A program made the translations under genes and the position numbers. Under the pieces are notes generated by a model. It was not told the DNA's origin. It ran no database searches and saw only the letters and a program-made list of their open reading frames with translations. Shown here in pieces: positions 7,201 through 12,926 of a stretch of DNA of 13,535 nucleotides. The stretch's first letter is position 1. Each line of letters begins with the position of its first letter. Source of the DNA: Actinomycetes bacterium (GTDB taxonomy: Bacteria > Actinomycetota > Acidimicrobiia > Acidimicrobiales > Palsa-688); assembly GCA_021816565.1 (NCBI GenBank), contig JAKAXN010000091.1, positions 1 to 13,535 on the forward strand, written 5' to 3'.

Positions 7201-8075
7201 ACCGTTCCGGCCCGGTCCGCCGGCCCGAGGACCGCGGCCCGCAGTTCGTCGGCGGTCATCGGGCCGAGCAGCACCTGGTTCCGCCGGAGCGCAGGTAGGA
7301 GCACCGCCTCTGAGGCTGCGCTGCTGTAGAAGTCCGCCCTCAGCCCGAACACCACCGTGGCGTGACGCTGGAGCCCGCCGATCAGCTGCAGGAGCCGGGC
7401 CCGCTCGTCGGGGGGCGCGGTCAGCGCCTCTTCGACCTGGTCGACGATGATCACCGGCCGGGGCCCGGCGGTGCTCCTGAGCTCGGCGGCCAACCGGGTG
7501 CTGACCTGTTCCGGGGTCAGACAGCGGACCTCGACCGCCTCGGGGTCGGATCCGAGCTCGCCGGCCCGGATGGCCGGGAGCAGCCCGGCCATGAGCAGCG
7601 AGGACTTCCCGGAACCCGACGGCCCCACCAGCGCCAGGGCCTCCCCGTCGCCCGGGTGCTCGGCGCGCAGGGCCCGGAGCCGGGCGAGCAGCTCGGCGAG
7701 CACGTCGCGCCGTCCGAAGAAGATCTCGGCGTCGCCCTCCCCGAACGGCTCCATTCCCCGGTACGGCGGCCGGCTCTTGCCGGCCCGGCCGTCCGAGGTG
7801 CTCCGGGCCCGGATGAGCGCCGCCACCCATGACTCCTGGCGGTCCCGGTCGGTCACGCCGCATTCGGCCAGGAGCTGGCGGTACAGCCCGATCTGTCGGG
7901 AGTTGGGGAGGTGCCGGCCGGCGAAGTAGTCCCCCAGGGTGGCCGTCGGGGCGTCCAGCCGGCGGGCCAGGTCGCGGACGGTGAGACCGGCCGCCGAGCG
8001 CAGCGCCGTGAGCTCGCGGGCCAGGTCCTCCCGGGTGCCGATCCGGTCCGGGTCGGCACCGCTGCTGTAGGTCAT
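4281..8075 (-). CDS. XRE-HTH / nSTAND1 NTPase / TM / 14-bladed WD40 protein
   Basis: A 1264-residue multidomain signalling protein. Residues 17-57 form an XRE-type HTH (REDLARELTALRSAAGLTVR onward). A STAND NTPase of the nSTAND1 type follows: entry segment YRGMEPFGEGDAEIFFGR (105-122), Walker A GPSGSGKSS (151-159), Walker B VIIVDQVEE (208-216), FGLRADFY (243-250) and a winged-helix segment with ISHEALVRAWPRL (433-445). A basic stretch precedes one membrane helix (about 531-550). Fourteen WD40 units of the type AFSPDGRxLAxGxxDGxVxLWD span about 620-1237, enough for two seven-bladed propellers. The tail has Cys1238 and Cys1263 around GDPITRSEWARYIQGAPYR. STAND proteins are ATP-driven switches that oligomerise when their repeats sense a ligand; here the effector would be DNA binding. 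The ATG at 8075 has GAGGAGGGG five bases upstream. The ligand is unknown. The propellers would lie outside the cell if the helix spans as drawn; this is inferred. Confidence 0.88.
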   Translation of the reverse strand: MTYSSGADPDRIGTREDLARELTALRSAAGLTVRDLARRLDAPTATLGDYFAGRHLPNSRQIGLYRQLLAECGVTDRDRQESWVAALIRARSTSDGRAGKSRPPYRGMEPFGEGDAEIFFGRRDVLAELLARLRALRAEHPGDGEALALVGPSGSGKSSLLMAGLLPAIRAGELGSDPEAVEVRCLTPEQVSTRLAAELRSTAGPRPVIIVDQVEEALTAPPDERARLLQLIGGLQRHATVVFGLRADFYSSAASEAVLLPALRRNQVLLGPMTADELRAAVLGPADRAGTVLEEGLVELVLSDLAPGSPPGFAHEPGALPLLSYALLATWERAPRNQLTIADYRGVGGLHGAISQAAERLYSGLDPSERDTARSLFSRLVRVDADGPPTRRRASRSSLTETGDPDRDYRSAAVLERFVAARLLTADASAVQISHEALVRAWPRLGEWVNSDRDWLVLHDQLAGATEEWQRSSGDDSLLWTGARLATALEHVGRPGREVSQAERRFLTRSAEVRNHKQEADRRRARRNQQLLAAVAVLAAAAIVFAVLAVNARDGALRTRDQALSRQVALEARQLAPTDPSLAAQLALASYRISPTVEARSALIDATAGEIPTRLLGPIGPDFLAAGASGRILAVAQSATDTVEIYNQSTDPPTRLAQMQLPAGAQDFAVALSPDGRLLAAGGTSDHVQLWDLTDPARPRPLATLGGFSSTVYSLAFSPGGRRIAGADADGTVHRFDLSPAGHPVAQPLLRMPAGGPAKAVAFSPDGRRLAVAGTGGQLAVWDGSDPRPSVAPPEGTATLESVTFSPDGRRLAAGDANGRVDDWDISAGGQLTAAGSPPQSATTEINAVAFSPSGTILATGAADGSIQLYDTSSWKVIATLKAPNPVTSVLFEPGGHRLVTGDSGGVTRLWSVPVPASYREPGRIFVTDFTPHGRDLYVGTSGTTGGVDVWSVASPAYLTDVAAIHLPAGFGPLAGSAALNPAGTLLAAADSKPAIQLFRVAAPSTAVPVGRPLIGNRPLIEQLGFAPDGKLLASSDDSGQVRLWDVTDPSRPRALPSLDTGNGEVLGFAISSDSRLLAAASTDGKVHIYDIADPARPALLSTVGGFSSYAYDAAFTPDGRTLIAGSADGTVRLWNVTDPGRPRLLGGPLTGPTGDIFQVSVSPDGRYLAAGSTNQAVWIWDISDPARPRLNEELQAARDEVFSVQFSPNGQSLVAAGSARTLYLWRYRAAAATQMVCSHAGDPITRSEWARYIQGAPYRAICP

Positions 8076-8080
8076 TAAAG

Positions 8081-8089
8081 CCCCTCCTC
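8081..8089 (-). promoter_or_regulatory. Strong ribosome-binding site fixing the STAND-WD40 start
   Basis: The minus strand reads GAGGAGGGG-CTTTA-ATG. A near-perfect Shine-Dalgarno five bases before the ATG at 8075 decides this start over in-frame upstream codons, which would add about 95 residues without HTH or other family features. Confidence 0.8.
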
Positions 8090-8140
8090 GTCTCCCCCGA
8101 CTGCCCGAGCCGGCCTGCGTCGGTGATGATATGCCCGTTA

Positions 8141-8192
8141 CCGGACAAAAGGGTCGAAGCAGCGAGCCGCTCTGTCCGAGGTTGTCCGGAGT
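8141..8192. promoter_or_regulatory. Candidate operator cluster upstream of the STAND-WD40 gene
   Basis: CCGGACAA lies at 8141-8148, and two direct repeats one helical turn apart, TGTCCGAGGT (8173-8182) and TGTCCGGAGT (8183-8192), lie further upstream. The first abuts the possible minus-strand -10 at 8131-8126, in a position to affect transcription of the STAND gene. The same half-site in tandem or inverted form occurs upstream of the next two minus-strand genes. An autoregulatory site for the protein's own HTH domain is an attractive but untested reading. Confidence 0.45.
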
Positions 8193-8253
8193 TGCCACCG
8201 GAGCGGTCCGCCGCCCGGTGCCCTTGTATAGCTTCTCCGCCTGCGGGCAGCGG

Positions 8254-8288
8254 TGCACCGGCAGGGCCGTCCAGGCCCTGCCGGTGCA
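8254..8288. repeat. Perfect 15-bp inverted repeat (hairpin) in a divergent spacer
   Basis: TGCACCGGCAGGGCC (8254-8268) and GGCCCTGCCGGTGCA (8274-8288) are exact reverse complements around the 5-base loop GTCCA. There is no T-run on either side, and the flanking genes diverge, so it is not an ordinary terminator. The right arm's terminal TGCA is also the left end of a separate 14-bp palindrome (8285-8298), so the two structures compete for the same bases. It could be a regulatory RNA stem in a leader, a protein-binding site or a mobile-element remnant. Confidence 0.8.
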
Positions 8289-8298
8289 GCCGGCTGCA
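8285..8298. repeat. 14-bp perfect palindrome overlapping the hairpin arm
   Basis: TGCAGCCGGCTGCA reads the same on both strands. Its first four bases belong to the right arm of the 15-bp hairpin. A dimeric protein-binding site is possible; nothing in the window identifies the protein. Confidence 0.6.
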
Positions 8299-8383
8299 GC
8301 AGGGGAACGCCCGAGTGCCGGCAGGATGCGACCCCGGGCGATGGGGGATCGGGTGGCCATTTCGGCGTCGGGTCGAACGGGTA

Positions 8384-8411
8384 TGTCAAGAGCGCAGCCC
8401 GGTGGGATACG
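8384..8411 (+). promoter_or_regulatory. Weak promoter candidate for gabD
   Basis: TGTCAA (8384-8389) and GATACG (8406-8411), 16 bases apart, resemble a loose actinobacterial sigma-70-type promoter, placing a start about 60 bases before the gabD ATG. The match is poor and other placements are possible. Confidence 0.25.
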
Positions 8412-8476
8412 TCACCCGAACGGACCCGACCGGCGTAGCTTTCGCTGTAGCAGCCACCGACCGCAAGAGAAGTCCC

Positions 8477-9877
8477 ATGCCCATCGCCACCGTCAACCCC
8501 GCCACCGGCGAGACCGTCGAGACCTTCGACGAGATGAGCGACCGCGAGATAGACCGGATGCTGGACACGGCGTGCAAGACGTTCGCCTCGTACCGGCTGA
8601 CCAGCTACGCCGAGCGGGCCGGGTGGATGAACGCAGCCGCCGACATCCTCGACGGCGACGTGGAGCGGGTGGCCCGGATGATGACCACGGAGATGGGCAA
8701 GACCCTGGAGTCCGCCCGTCAGGAGGTGCGGAAGTGCGCCAGGGCCTGCCGTTTCTACGCCGAGCGGGCGGAGGGCTTCCTCGCCGACGAGGAGGTCGAC
8801 CCCGACTCGGTGGATGCGATCCGGGCCTACACCCGCTACCAGCCCCTGGGCCCGGTGCTGGCCGTCATGCCGTGGAACTTCCCCCTGTGGCAGGCCATGC
8901 GCTTCGCCGCCCCGGCTCTCATGGCCGGAAACGTGGGCCTGCTCAAGCACGCGTCCAACGTCCCTCAGACGGCCCTGTACATGCAGGAGCTGTTCGAGCG
9001 GGCCGGGTTCCCCCCGGGGGCGTTCCAGACGCTGCTGATCGGATCGGCCAAGGTCCAGGCCATCCTCGAGGACCGGCGGGTGGTGGCCGCCACCCTGACC
9101 GGCTCCGGTCCGGCTGGTAGCGCCGTGGCCTCGACCGCCGGATCGCACATCAAGCCGACGGTGCTCGAGCTCGGCGGCAGCGACCCCTTCGTCGTCATGC
9201 CCTCGGCCGACATTGACCGGGCCGCCGAAGTGGGGGTGGGGGCCCGACTGCTCAACAACGGCCAGTCGTGCATCAACGCCAAGAGGTTCATCGTCCACAC
9301 CGATGTCTACGACGAGTTCGAGAGGCGCTTCGTGGAGATCACCGCCGCCAAGGTCGTGGGGGATCCCATGGACGACAAGACCGACATCGGTCCCCTGGCA
9401 TCGGAGCAGCAGGTGCGTGACGTGTCCGAGCTGGTCGACGACGCCGTGTCCAAGGGAGCGAAGGTGCTCTGCGGGGGCCGGGCGGTCGACGGTCCGGGCT
9501 TCTACTACGAGCCGACGGTCCTGGCCGGGATCACCCCGGAGATGCGGGTCCACCAGGAGGAGGTGTTCGGGCCGGTGGCCACCATCTACCGGGTGGGGAG
9601 CGTCGACGAGGCCATAGAGCTGGCCAACGGCACGGAGTTCGGGCTCGGGTCCAACGTGTGGACCAACGACGAGGAGGAGCGGGAGCGCTTGATCCGGGAC
9701 CTGGCCGCCGGGATGGTGTTCGTCAACGGCAACACCACCAGTTACCCGGAGTTGCCCTTCGGTGGGATCAAGACCTCCGGGTACGGCCGCGAGCTGTCGG
9801 CCCACGGCATCCGCGAGTTCTGCAACCTCAAGACCGTCTGGGTGGGCCAGGCCCGCGGGCCGGCCACCTCGGAGTGA
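8477..9877 (+). CDS. gabD1: NADP-type succinate-semialdehyde dehydrogenase (GabD1-like)
   Basis: A 466-residue aldehyde dehydrogenase that oxidises succinate semialdehyde to succinate, feeding the GABA shunt or a variant TCA cycle in the cytosol. It closely follows the mycobacterial GabD1 pattern as I know it: N-terminus MPIATVNPATGE, QPLGPVLAVMPWNFPLWQAM with the catalytic Asn134, GNVGLLKHASNVPQ (151-164), the general base Glu231 in LELGGSDPF, the nucleophile Cys265 in NNGQSCINAKRF, then EEVFGPV and the C-terminal SYPELPFGGIKTSGYGRELS. Length matches the family. The ATG at 8477 is preferred because family homology begins there and AAGAGAAG (8465-8472) precedes it closely. It converges on the MFS gene with nine bases between the two stops, and diverges from the STAND gene. 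No gabT or other GABA gene is in view, so it stands alone. A related semialdehyde is a possible alternative substrate. Confidence 0.92.
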   Translation: MPIATVNPATGETVETFDEMSDREIDRMLDTACKTFASYRLTSYAERAGWMNAAADILDGDVERVARMMTTEMGKTLESARQEVRKCARACRFYAERAEGFLADEEVDPDSVDAIRAYTRYQPLGPVLAVMPWNFPLWQAMRFAAPALMAGNVGLLKHASNVPQTALYMQELFERAGFPPGAFQTLLIGSAKVQAILEDRRVVAATLTGSGPAGSAVASTAGSHIKPTVLELGGSDPFVVMPSADIDRAAEVGVGARLLNNGQSCINAKRFIVHTDVYDEFERRFVEITAAKVVGDPMDDKTDIGPLASEQQVRDVSELVDDAVSKGAKVLCGGRAVDGPGFYYEPTVLAGITPEMRVHQEEVFGPVATIYRVGSVDEAIELANGTEFGLGSNVWTNDEEERERLIRDLAAGMVFVNGNTTSYPELPFGGIKTSGYGRELSAHGIREFCNLKTVWVGQARGPATSE

Positions 9878-9880
9878 CCG

Positions 9881-9898
9881 GCCGGGTCAGACCCCGGC
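9881..9898. terminator. Candidate shared terminator hairpin between gabD and the MFS gene
   Basis: GCCGGG (9881-9886) pairs with CCCGGC (9893-9898) around six bases, right at the tail-to-tail junction and overlapping the MFS stop codon. It has no T-run. Placement suggests a bidirectional terminator, but the stem is short for this GC content. Confidence 0.35.
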
Positions 9899-11134
9899 GC
9901 CGGTGAGGTCGCGGCGCCGCTCGCCGGCGCGGTCGTTGTGGTCCTCGGATCCGGCGGGCGGCATCCCTCTGGAGGCCAGGATCACCAGCGTGCAGACCAG
10001 CGCCAGCGCTGACAGGGCCGCCAGCTCCATGGCGGTGCTGAACCAGCGCCCGGCCAGCGCCACGGCAGTGGGTAGGAGGAAGCCGATGTAGGAGAGGGCG
10101 TAGTAGACGCCCGTCAGGGCGGCCCGGTCCTCGGGTCGGCTGGACCTCTGCACCTCCACCAGCCCGGCGACCAGGGCCACCCCGTAGGCCCCACCCAGCA
10201 CCACCGCCGCAGCCGCGCCCCACCACGGGGATCGCAGGGCCACGGCCATCGCGGCCACGGCAATTCCGGCGCTGACCGCCACCATGGCCGCCAGGATGGC
10301 CCGGGGCCGATGGCTGTGGTCGAGGCGGCGGGCCAGGGGCTGGATCAGCACCCCGGATCCGAGCGTGGCGACGGTGAGGACGGTGGCGTAGATGAGGGCC
10401 CAGTGGCCGACGCGGGGAGCCATGGTCTGGGGCACGATGGCGTAGGCCACGCCGGCGGTGCCGAATACCCAGGGGGCCATCGGGACCACCAGGCGCCGGA
10501 AGCGGGGGTGACCGATGGACGGGATGCGCAGGCGCAGCGAGCGGGCCTCGGCCGGCACATCGGGCCTCACGTCGGCGCATCCGGACACTGCCGACAGGAC
10601 GACCACGGCCACGGCCAGTTGGACCAGGTAGGGGAGGCTCTCCGGCCAGGGTCCCCACTGGGCCAGGGCCCCGGCCACCCCGGCGCCGATCCCGAACCCG
10701 GCGGTGAGGGCCAGGGAGGCCCGTCGGGCCCCGGTGGACCGGCTCCGGCCGGACGTCACGGTCAGCTCCGCGACCCAGCTGGTTCCCGCCGCCATGCCCA
10801 GGCCCACGGCCATTCCCGACAGGAGCCGGCCTGCGGCCAGGAAGGGCAGGGCCGCCACCGCCAGGGAGGCGCTCCCGAGCGCCGACGACGCCAGCCCGAC
10901 CATGACCACCGGGCGCCGCCCGTACCGGTTCGACAGGGGTCCGCCGGCGAGGAGGGCCGGCGCCAGGCCCAGGACGTAGGCGCCCAGCAGGGCGTCGACG
11001 ACGGTGGCCGGGTAGCCGTTGGCCTGCCGGTACATGGTCAGCAGCGGGGTGAACTGGTTGCCGCCCCAGCCGCAGACGAACATGGCGGCGGCCGCGATCG
11101 CCCACGCCGGGCGTCTGCTCTCGGAGGTCCCCAT
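9887..11134 (-). CDS. MFS transporter, substrate unknown
   Basis: A 415-residue membrane protein with about twelve hydrophobic helices in two halves, split by a polar loop near residues 187-213. The MFS motif A is clear between helices 2 and 3: GGPLSNRYGRRPVVMVG (64-80). Helix 4/5 sequence AGRLLSGMAVGLGMAAGTSWVAE (101-123) is typical of the superfamily. It would carry a small solute or drug by proton or ion exchange in the cytoplasmic membrane. The ATG at 11134 begins two bases after the stop of the GntR gene upstream, so the two are translationally coupled and the regulator probably controls the transporter. The hydrophilic tail (MPPAGSEDHNDRAGERRR) is cytoplasmic. Nothing visible separates uptake of a carboxylate, the kind of ligand FCD regulators usually sense, from drug efflux. 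Confidence 0.87.
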   Translation of the reverse strand: MGTSESRRPAWAIAAAAMFVCGWGGNQFTPLLTMYRQANGYPATVVDALLGAYVLGLAPALLAGGPLSNRYGRRPVVMVGLASSALGSASLAVAALPFLAAGRLLSGMAVGLGMAAGTSWVAELTVTSGRSRSTGARRASLALTAGFGIGAGVAGALAQWGPWPESLPYLVQLAVAVVVLSAVSGCADVRPDVPAEARSLRLRIPSIGHPRFRRLVVPMAPWVFGTAGVAYAIVPQTMAPRVGHWALIYATVLTVATLGSGVLIQPLARRLDHSHRPRAILAAMVAVSAGIAVAAMAVALRSPWWGAAAAVVLGGAYGVALVAGLVEVQRSSRPEDRAALTGVYYALSYIGFLLPTAVALAGRWFSTAMELAALSALALVCTLVILASRGMPPAGSEDHNDRAGERRRDLTGAGV

Positions 11135-11136
11135 GC

Positions 11137-11778
11137 TCAGGCCCCGAGCAGGACGCGGTGGGTCGATTCGAAGTGCCGGCGCAGGGCGTCGGAGAAGCGG
11201 CCGGTGTCGCCCTGCTCCGCCGCCCCCAGCAGGCCTCGGTGGTCGCCGAGCAACCCGGCCAGGCGGGTGAGATCCGATCCCACCGCGCCGGCGGTCATCT
11301 GCCTCTGGCGGTCCCCGAGCGTGGCGTACAGGCGCGAGGCCAGGGCGTTGCCGGCCGCCCTGACGATGGCCAGGTGGAACCGCTGGTCCGACACCGCGAA
11401 GGCCTCGAGGTCCAAGGTGGCGGCGTGGGAGGCCTGATCCTCGAGCTCGTCCCGGGCTGCTTCGAGCAGGGCCACCCGGTCGGCCCGGCGGGCCAGCCGG
11501 CGGACCGCCGACACCTCGAGCGACTCACGGACCTCCAGGAGGTCCACCATGTCCGCCGGGGTCATGGGGGTGACCACGGCCCCCCGGCGGGGCAGCAGGG
11601 ACAACAGCCCCTCGGCCTCGAGCCGCACGAACGCCTCCCGGGCCGGCGTCCGGCTCACGTGGAGCTCCCGGGCGACCTCCACCTCGCTGAGGAGGCTGCC
11701 CCCGGCCAGCCGGCCGGAGAGGATCTGCTCCTTGGTGGTGTCGTAGACCCGCTGGGCGGAGGGCTGAGCCTGGGACAT
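11137..11778 (-). CDS. GntR-family transcriptional regulator, FadR/FCD subfamily
   Basis: A 213-residue regulator from ATG 11778. The N-terminal winged HTH (about 6-73) contains LLSEVEVARELHVSRTPARE, the classic GntR recognition helix region, followed by the RRGAVVTP wing. The C-terminal all-helical FCD domain (about 77-210) keeps the metal/ligand-binding set Asp131, His135 (SDQRFHLAIV), His180 (GDHRGLL) and His202 (RRHFEST), so a metal-dependent carboxylate ligand is likely. The ATG is preferred over the GTG at 11784 because the AGG upstream (minus strand, 11789-11787) is well spaced for the ATG and too close for the GTG. First gene of an operon with the MFS transporter. A palindromic site 29 bases upstream indicates self-regulation. 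The ligand and wider targets are unknown. Confidence 0.9.
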   Translation of the reverse strand: MSQAQPSAQRVYDTTKEQILSGRLAGGSLLSEVEVARELHVSRTPAREAFVRLEAEGLLSLLPRRGAVVTPMTPADMVDLLEVRESLEVSAVRRLARRADRVALLEAARDELEDQASHAATLDLEAFAVSDQRFHLAIVRAAGNALASRLYATLGDRQRQMTAGAVGSDLTRLAGLLGDHRGLLGAAEQGDTGRFSDALRRHFESTHRVLLGA

Positions 11779-11800
11779 GCCCACAACCTACCGGAACTCA

Positions 11801-11830
11801 TGCAAACTTGCATGCAAGACTGGGTGCAAG
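11801..11830. promoter_or_regulatory. Operator for the GntR regulator: CTTGCATGCAAG within 12-bp-phased TGCAA repeats
   Basis: CTTGCATGCAAG (11807-11818) is a perfect 12-bp palindrome. TGCAAA/TGCAAG half-sites start at 11801, 11813 and 11825, exactly 12 bases apart, so the central palindrome is flanked by extra half-sites. It lies between the HtrA stop and the gntR start, about 29 bases before the ATG. The form fits the TTGnnTnCAA-like operators known for FCD-type GntR proteins. Autoregulation is inferred. Confidence 0.7.
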
Positions 11831-11851
11831 ATGCGGCGTGGTCGGGCGGCC

Positions 11852-12922
11852 TCAGCCGGACAGCTCGCCCAGCACCACCGTCACCGACCGTCGGTCGCCG
11901 TTCTGGTCGAGGAGGGTGACCGTGGCGGTCTGGCCGGGAGCGAGCCCGGCCAGCACCGCCTGCAGGTCGGCCAGGGAGGTGACCGGCTGACCGTTGACAG
12001 AGGTGATCACGTCGCCGGCGCCGATCCCGGCCCGGTCCGCGCTGCCTCCTGGCTGGACCTGCACCACCTGTACCCCGGCCGGGGCACCGGAGCTGCTCAC
12101 CGCGTCGGCGGCCGTGACGCCGAGCGCGCCCCGATTGGTGCGCGTCACGCGCCCGGTGGAGATCAGCTGGGGGACGATCAGCTTCACGGTGTCGGACGGC
12201 ACGGCGAACCCGATGCCGGCCGCCGTGCCTCCCTCCTGCTGGTTGACGACGCCCAGGGTGGGGATGCCGATCACCTGCCCCCGGAGATCCACCAGGGCGC
12301 CACCACTGTTGCCCGGGTTGATCGCGGCGCTGGTCTGGATGGTCGAAGGCAGCGTGACCCCGTTGCCCTCGCTGACCGACCGGCCGTTGTAGCTCACGAT
12401 GCCGTCCGTGACCGAGCTGCTAAGACCCAGGGGGTTCCCGATGGCCAGCACGATCTCGCCGACCGGGACGGCCCGCGAGCTGCCGAACGTGGCGGCCGTC
12501 AGGTCCCGGGCGCCGGTGACCCGCACGACGGCCAGGTCGTCGGGGGCGTAGGCGCCGACCAGGGTGGCCGGCAGCTTCTGGCCCGAGCTGAACTGCACGG
12601 TGAGGGCGGTGTCGGTCCCCACCACGTGGGCGTTGGTGACTATGTCACCGGAGGTGTCGTACACGACCCCCGATCCGACGCCGGTGGAGGTGGTTATCTG
12701 CACCACCTCGGGCCGGACCTTTCTCACCACGTCCACGTAGGCCTGCTGGAGGTCGGCGGCCGATCCGGTGACGGCGATGGTGGTGGCGGTCGTGGAGCCG
12801 GGGGCGGACGACCGGGGTGGGTTGGAGGTGCAGGCCGTGACGGCCACCAGGCCGCCGGCCAGGGCGGCGGCGGTCAGGATCCGGGTGGGGCCGGGCTTCC
12901 CCGGGTGCACTGCGTGGGGCAC
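11852..12922 (-). CDS. HtrA/DegP-like serine protease lipoprotein with one PDZ domain
   Basis: A 356-residue trypsin-like S1C protease. The N-terminus has a signal with a plausible lipobox (VTAC, Cys31), so it is probably anchored to the outer face of the membrane, followed by a Ser/Thr/Pro linker (32-52). The catalytic triad is intact: His99 in VTNAHVV, Asp129 in PDDLAVV and Ser206 in INPGNSGGAL. A single PDZ domain covers about 262-352, with RGALGVT leading in and RAGIGAGDVITSVNGQPV (297-314) the usual ligand-groove strand. Such proteases degrade or refold damaged envelope proteins. The start is GTG 12922, preceded by AAGG; GTG at codon 5 is an alternative. It begins four bases after the stop of an ABC transporter ATPase and is surely co-transcribed with it. 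This proximity suggests a role in the same export or envelope pathway, but that is inference. Confidence 0.92.
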   Translation of the reverse strand: MPHAVHPGKPGPTRILTAAALAGGLVAVTACTSNPPRSSAPGSTTATTIAVTGSAADLQQAYVDVVRKVRPEVVQITTSTGVGSGVVYDTSGDIVTNAHVVGTDTALTVQFSSGQKLPATLVGAYAPDDLAVVRVTGARDLTAATFGSSRAVPVGEIVLAIGNPLGLSSSVTDGIVSYNGRSVSEGNGVTLPSTIQTSAAINPGNSGGALVDLRGQVIGIPTLGVVNQQEGGTAAGIGFAVPSDTVKLIVPQLISTGRVTRTNRGALGVTAADAVSSSGAPAGVQVVQVQPGGSADRAGIGAGDVITSVNGQPVTSLADLQAVLAGLAPGQTATVTLLDQNGDRRSVTVVLGELSG

Positions 12923-12926
12923 ACGG

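Larger units (their letters stand above)
8076..8476. other. 401-base divergent spacer between the STAND-WD40 gene and gabD
   Basis: No gene is supported, although one plus-strand frame stays open into gabD; its extra residues share nothing with the aldehyde dehydrogenase family. From left to right it holds the STAND ribosome-binding site, a minus-strand TATCAT box (8131-8126) that could be its -10, three CGGACA/TGTCCG half-sites (8142-8188), a long perfect hairpin with an adjoining palindrome (8254-8298), and a weak plus-strand promoter candidate for gabD (8384-8411). Confidence 0.6.

Noticed and set aside
8254..8298. The hairpin as an intrinsic terminator or an integron attC site
   Set aside because: No T-run on either strand and the flanking genes diverge, so no terminator is needed. 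The perfectly paired arms lack the extrahelical bases and core-site layout of attC, and no integrase is present.
8123..8476. N-terminal extension of the aldehyde dehydrogenase in the same frame
   Set aside because: Family homology begins at MPIATVNPATGE from 8477, a ribosome-binding-like AAGAGAAG precedes that ATG, and the extension crosses the hairpin and operator-like sequences.
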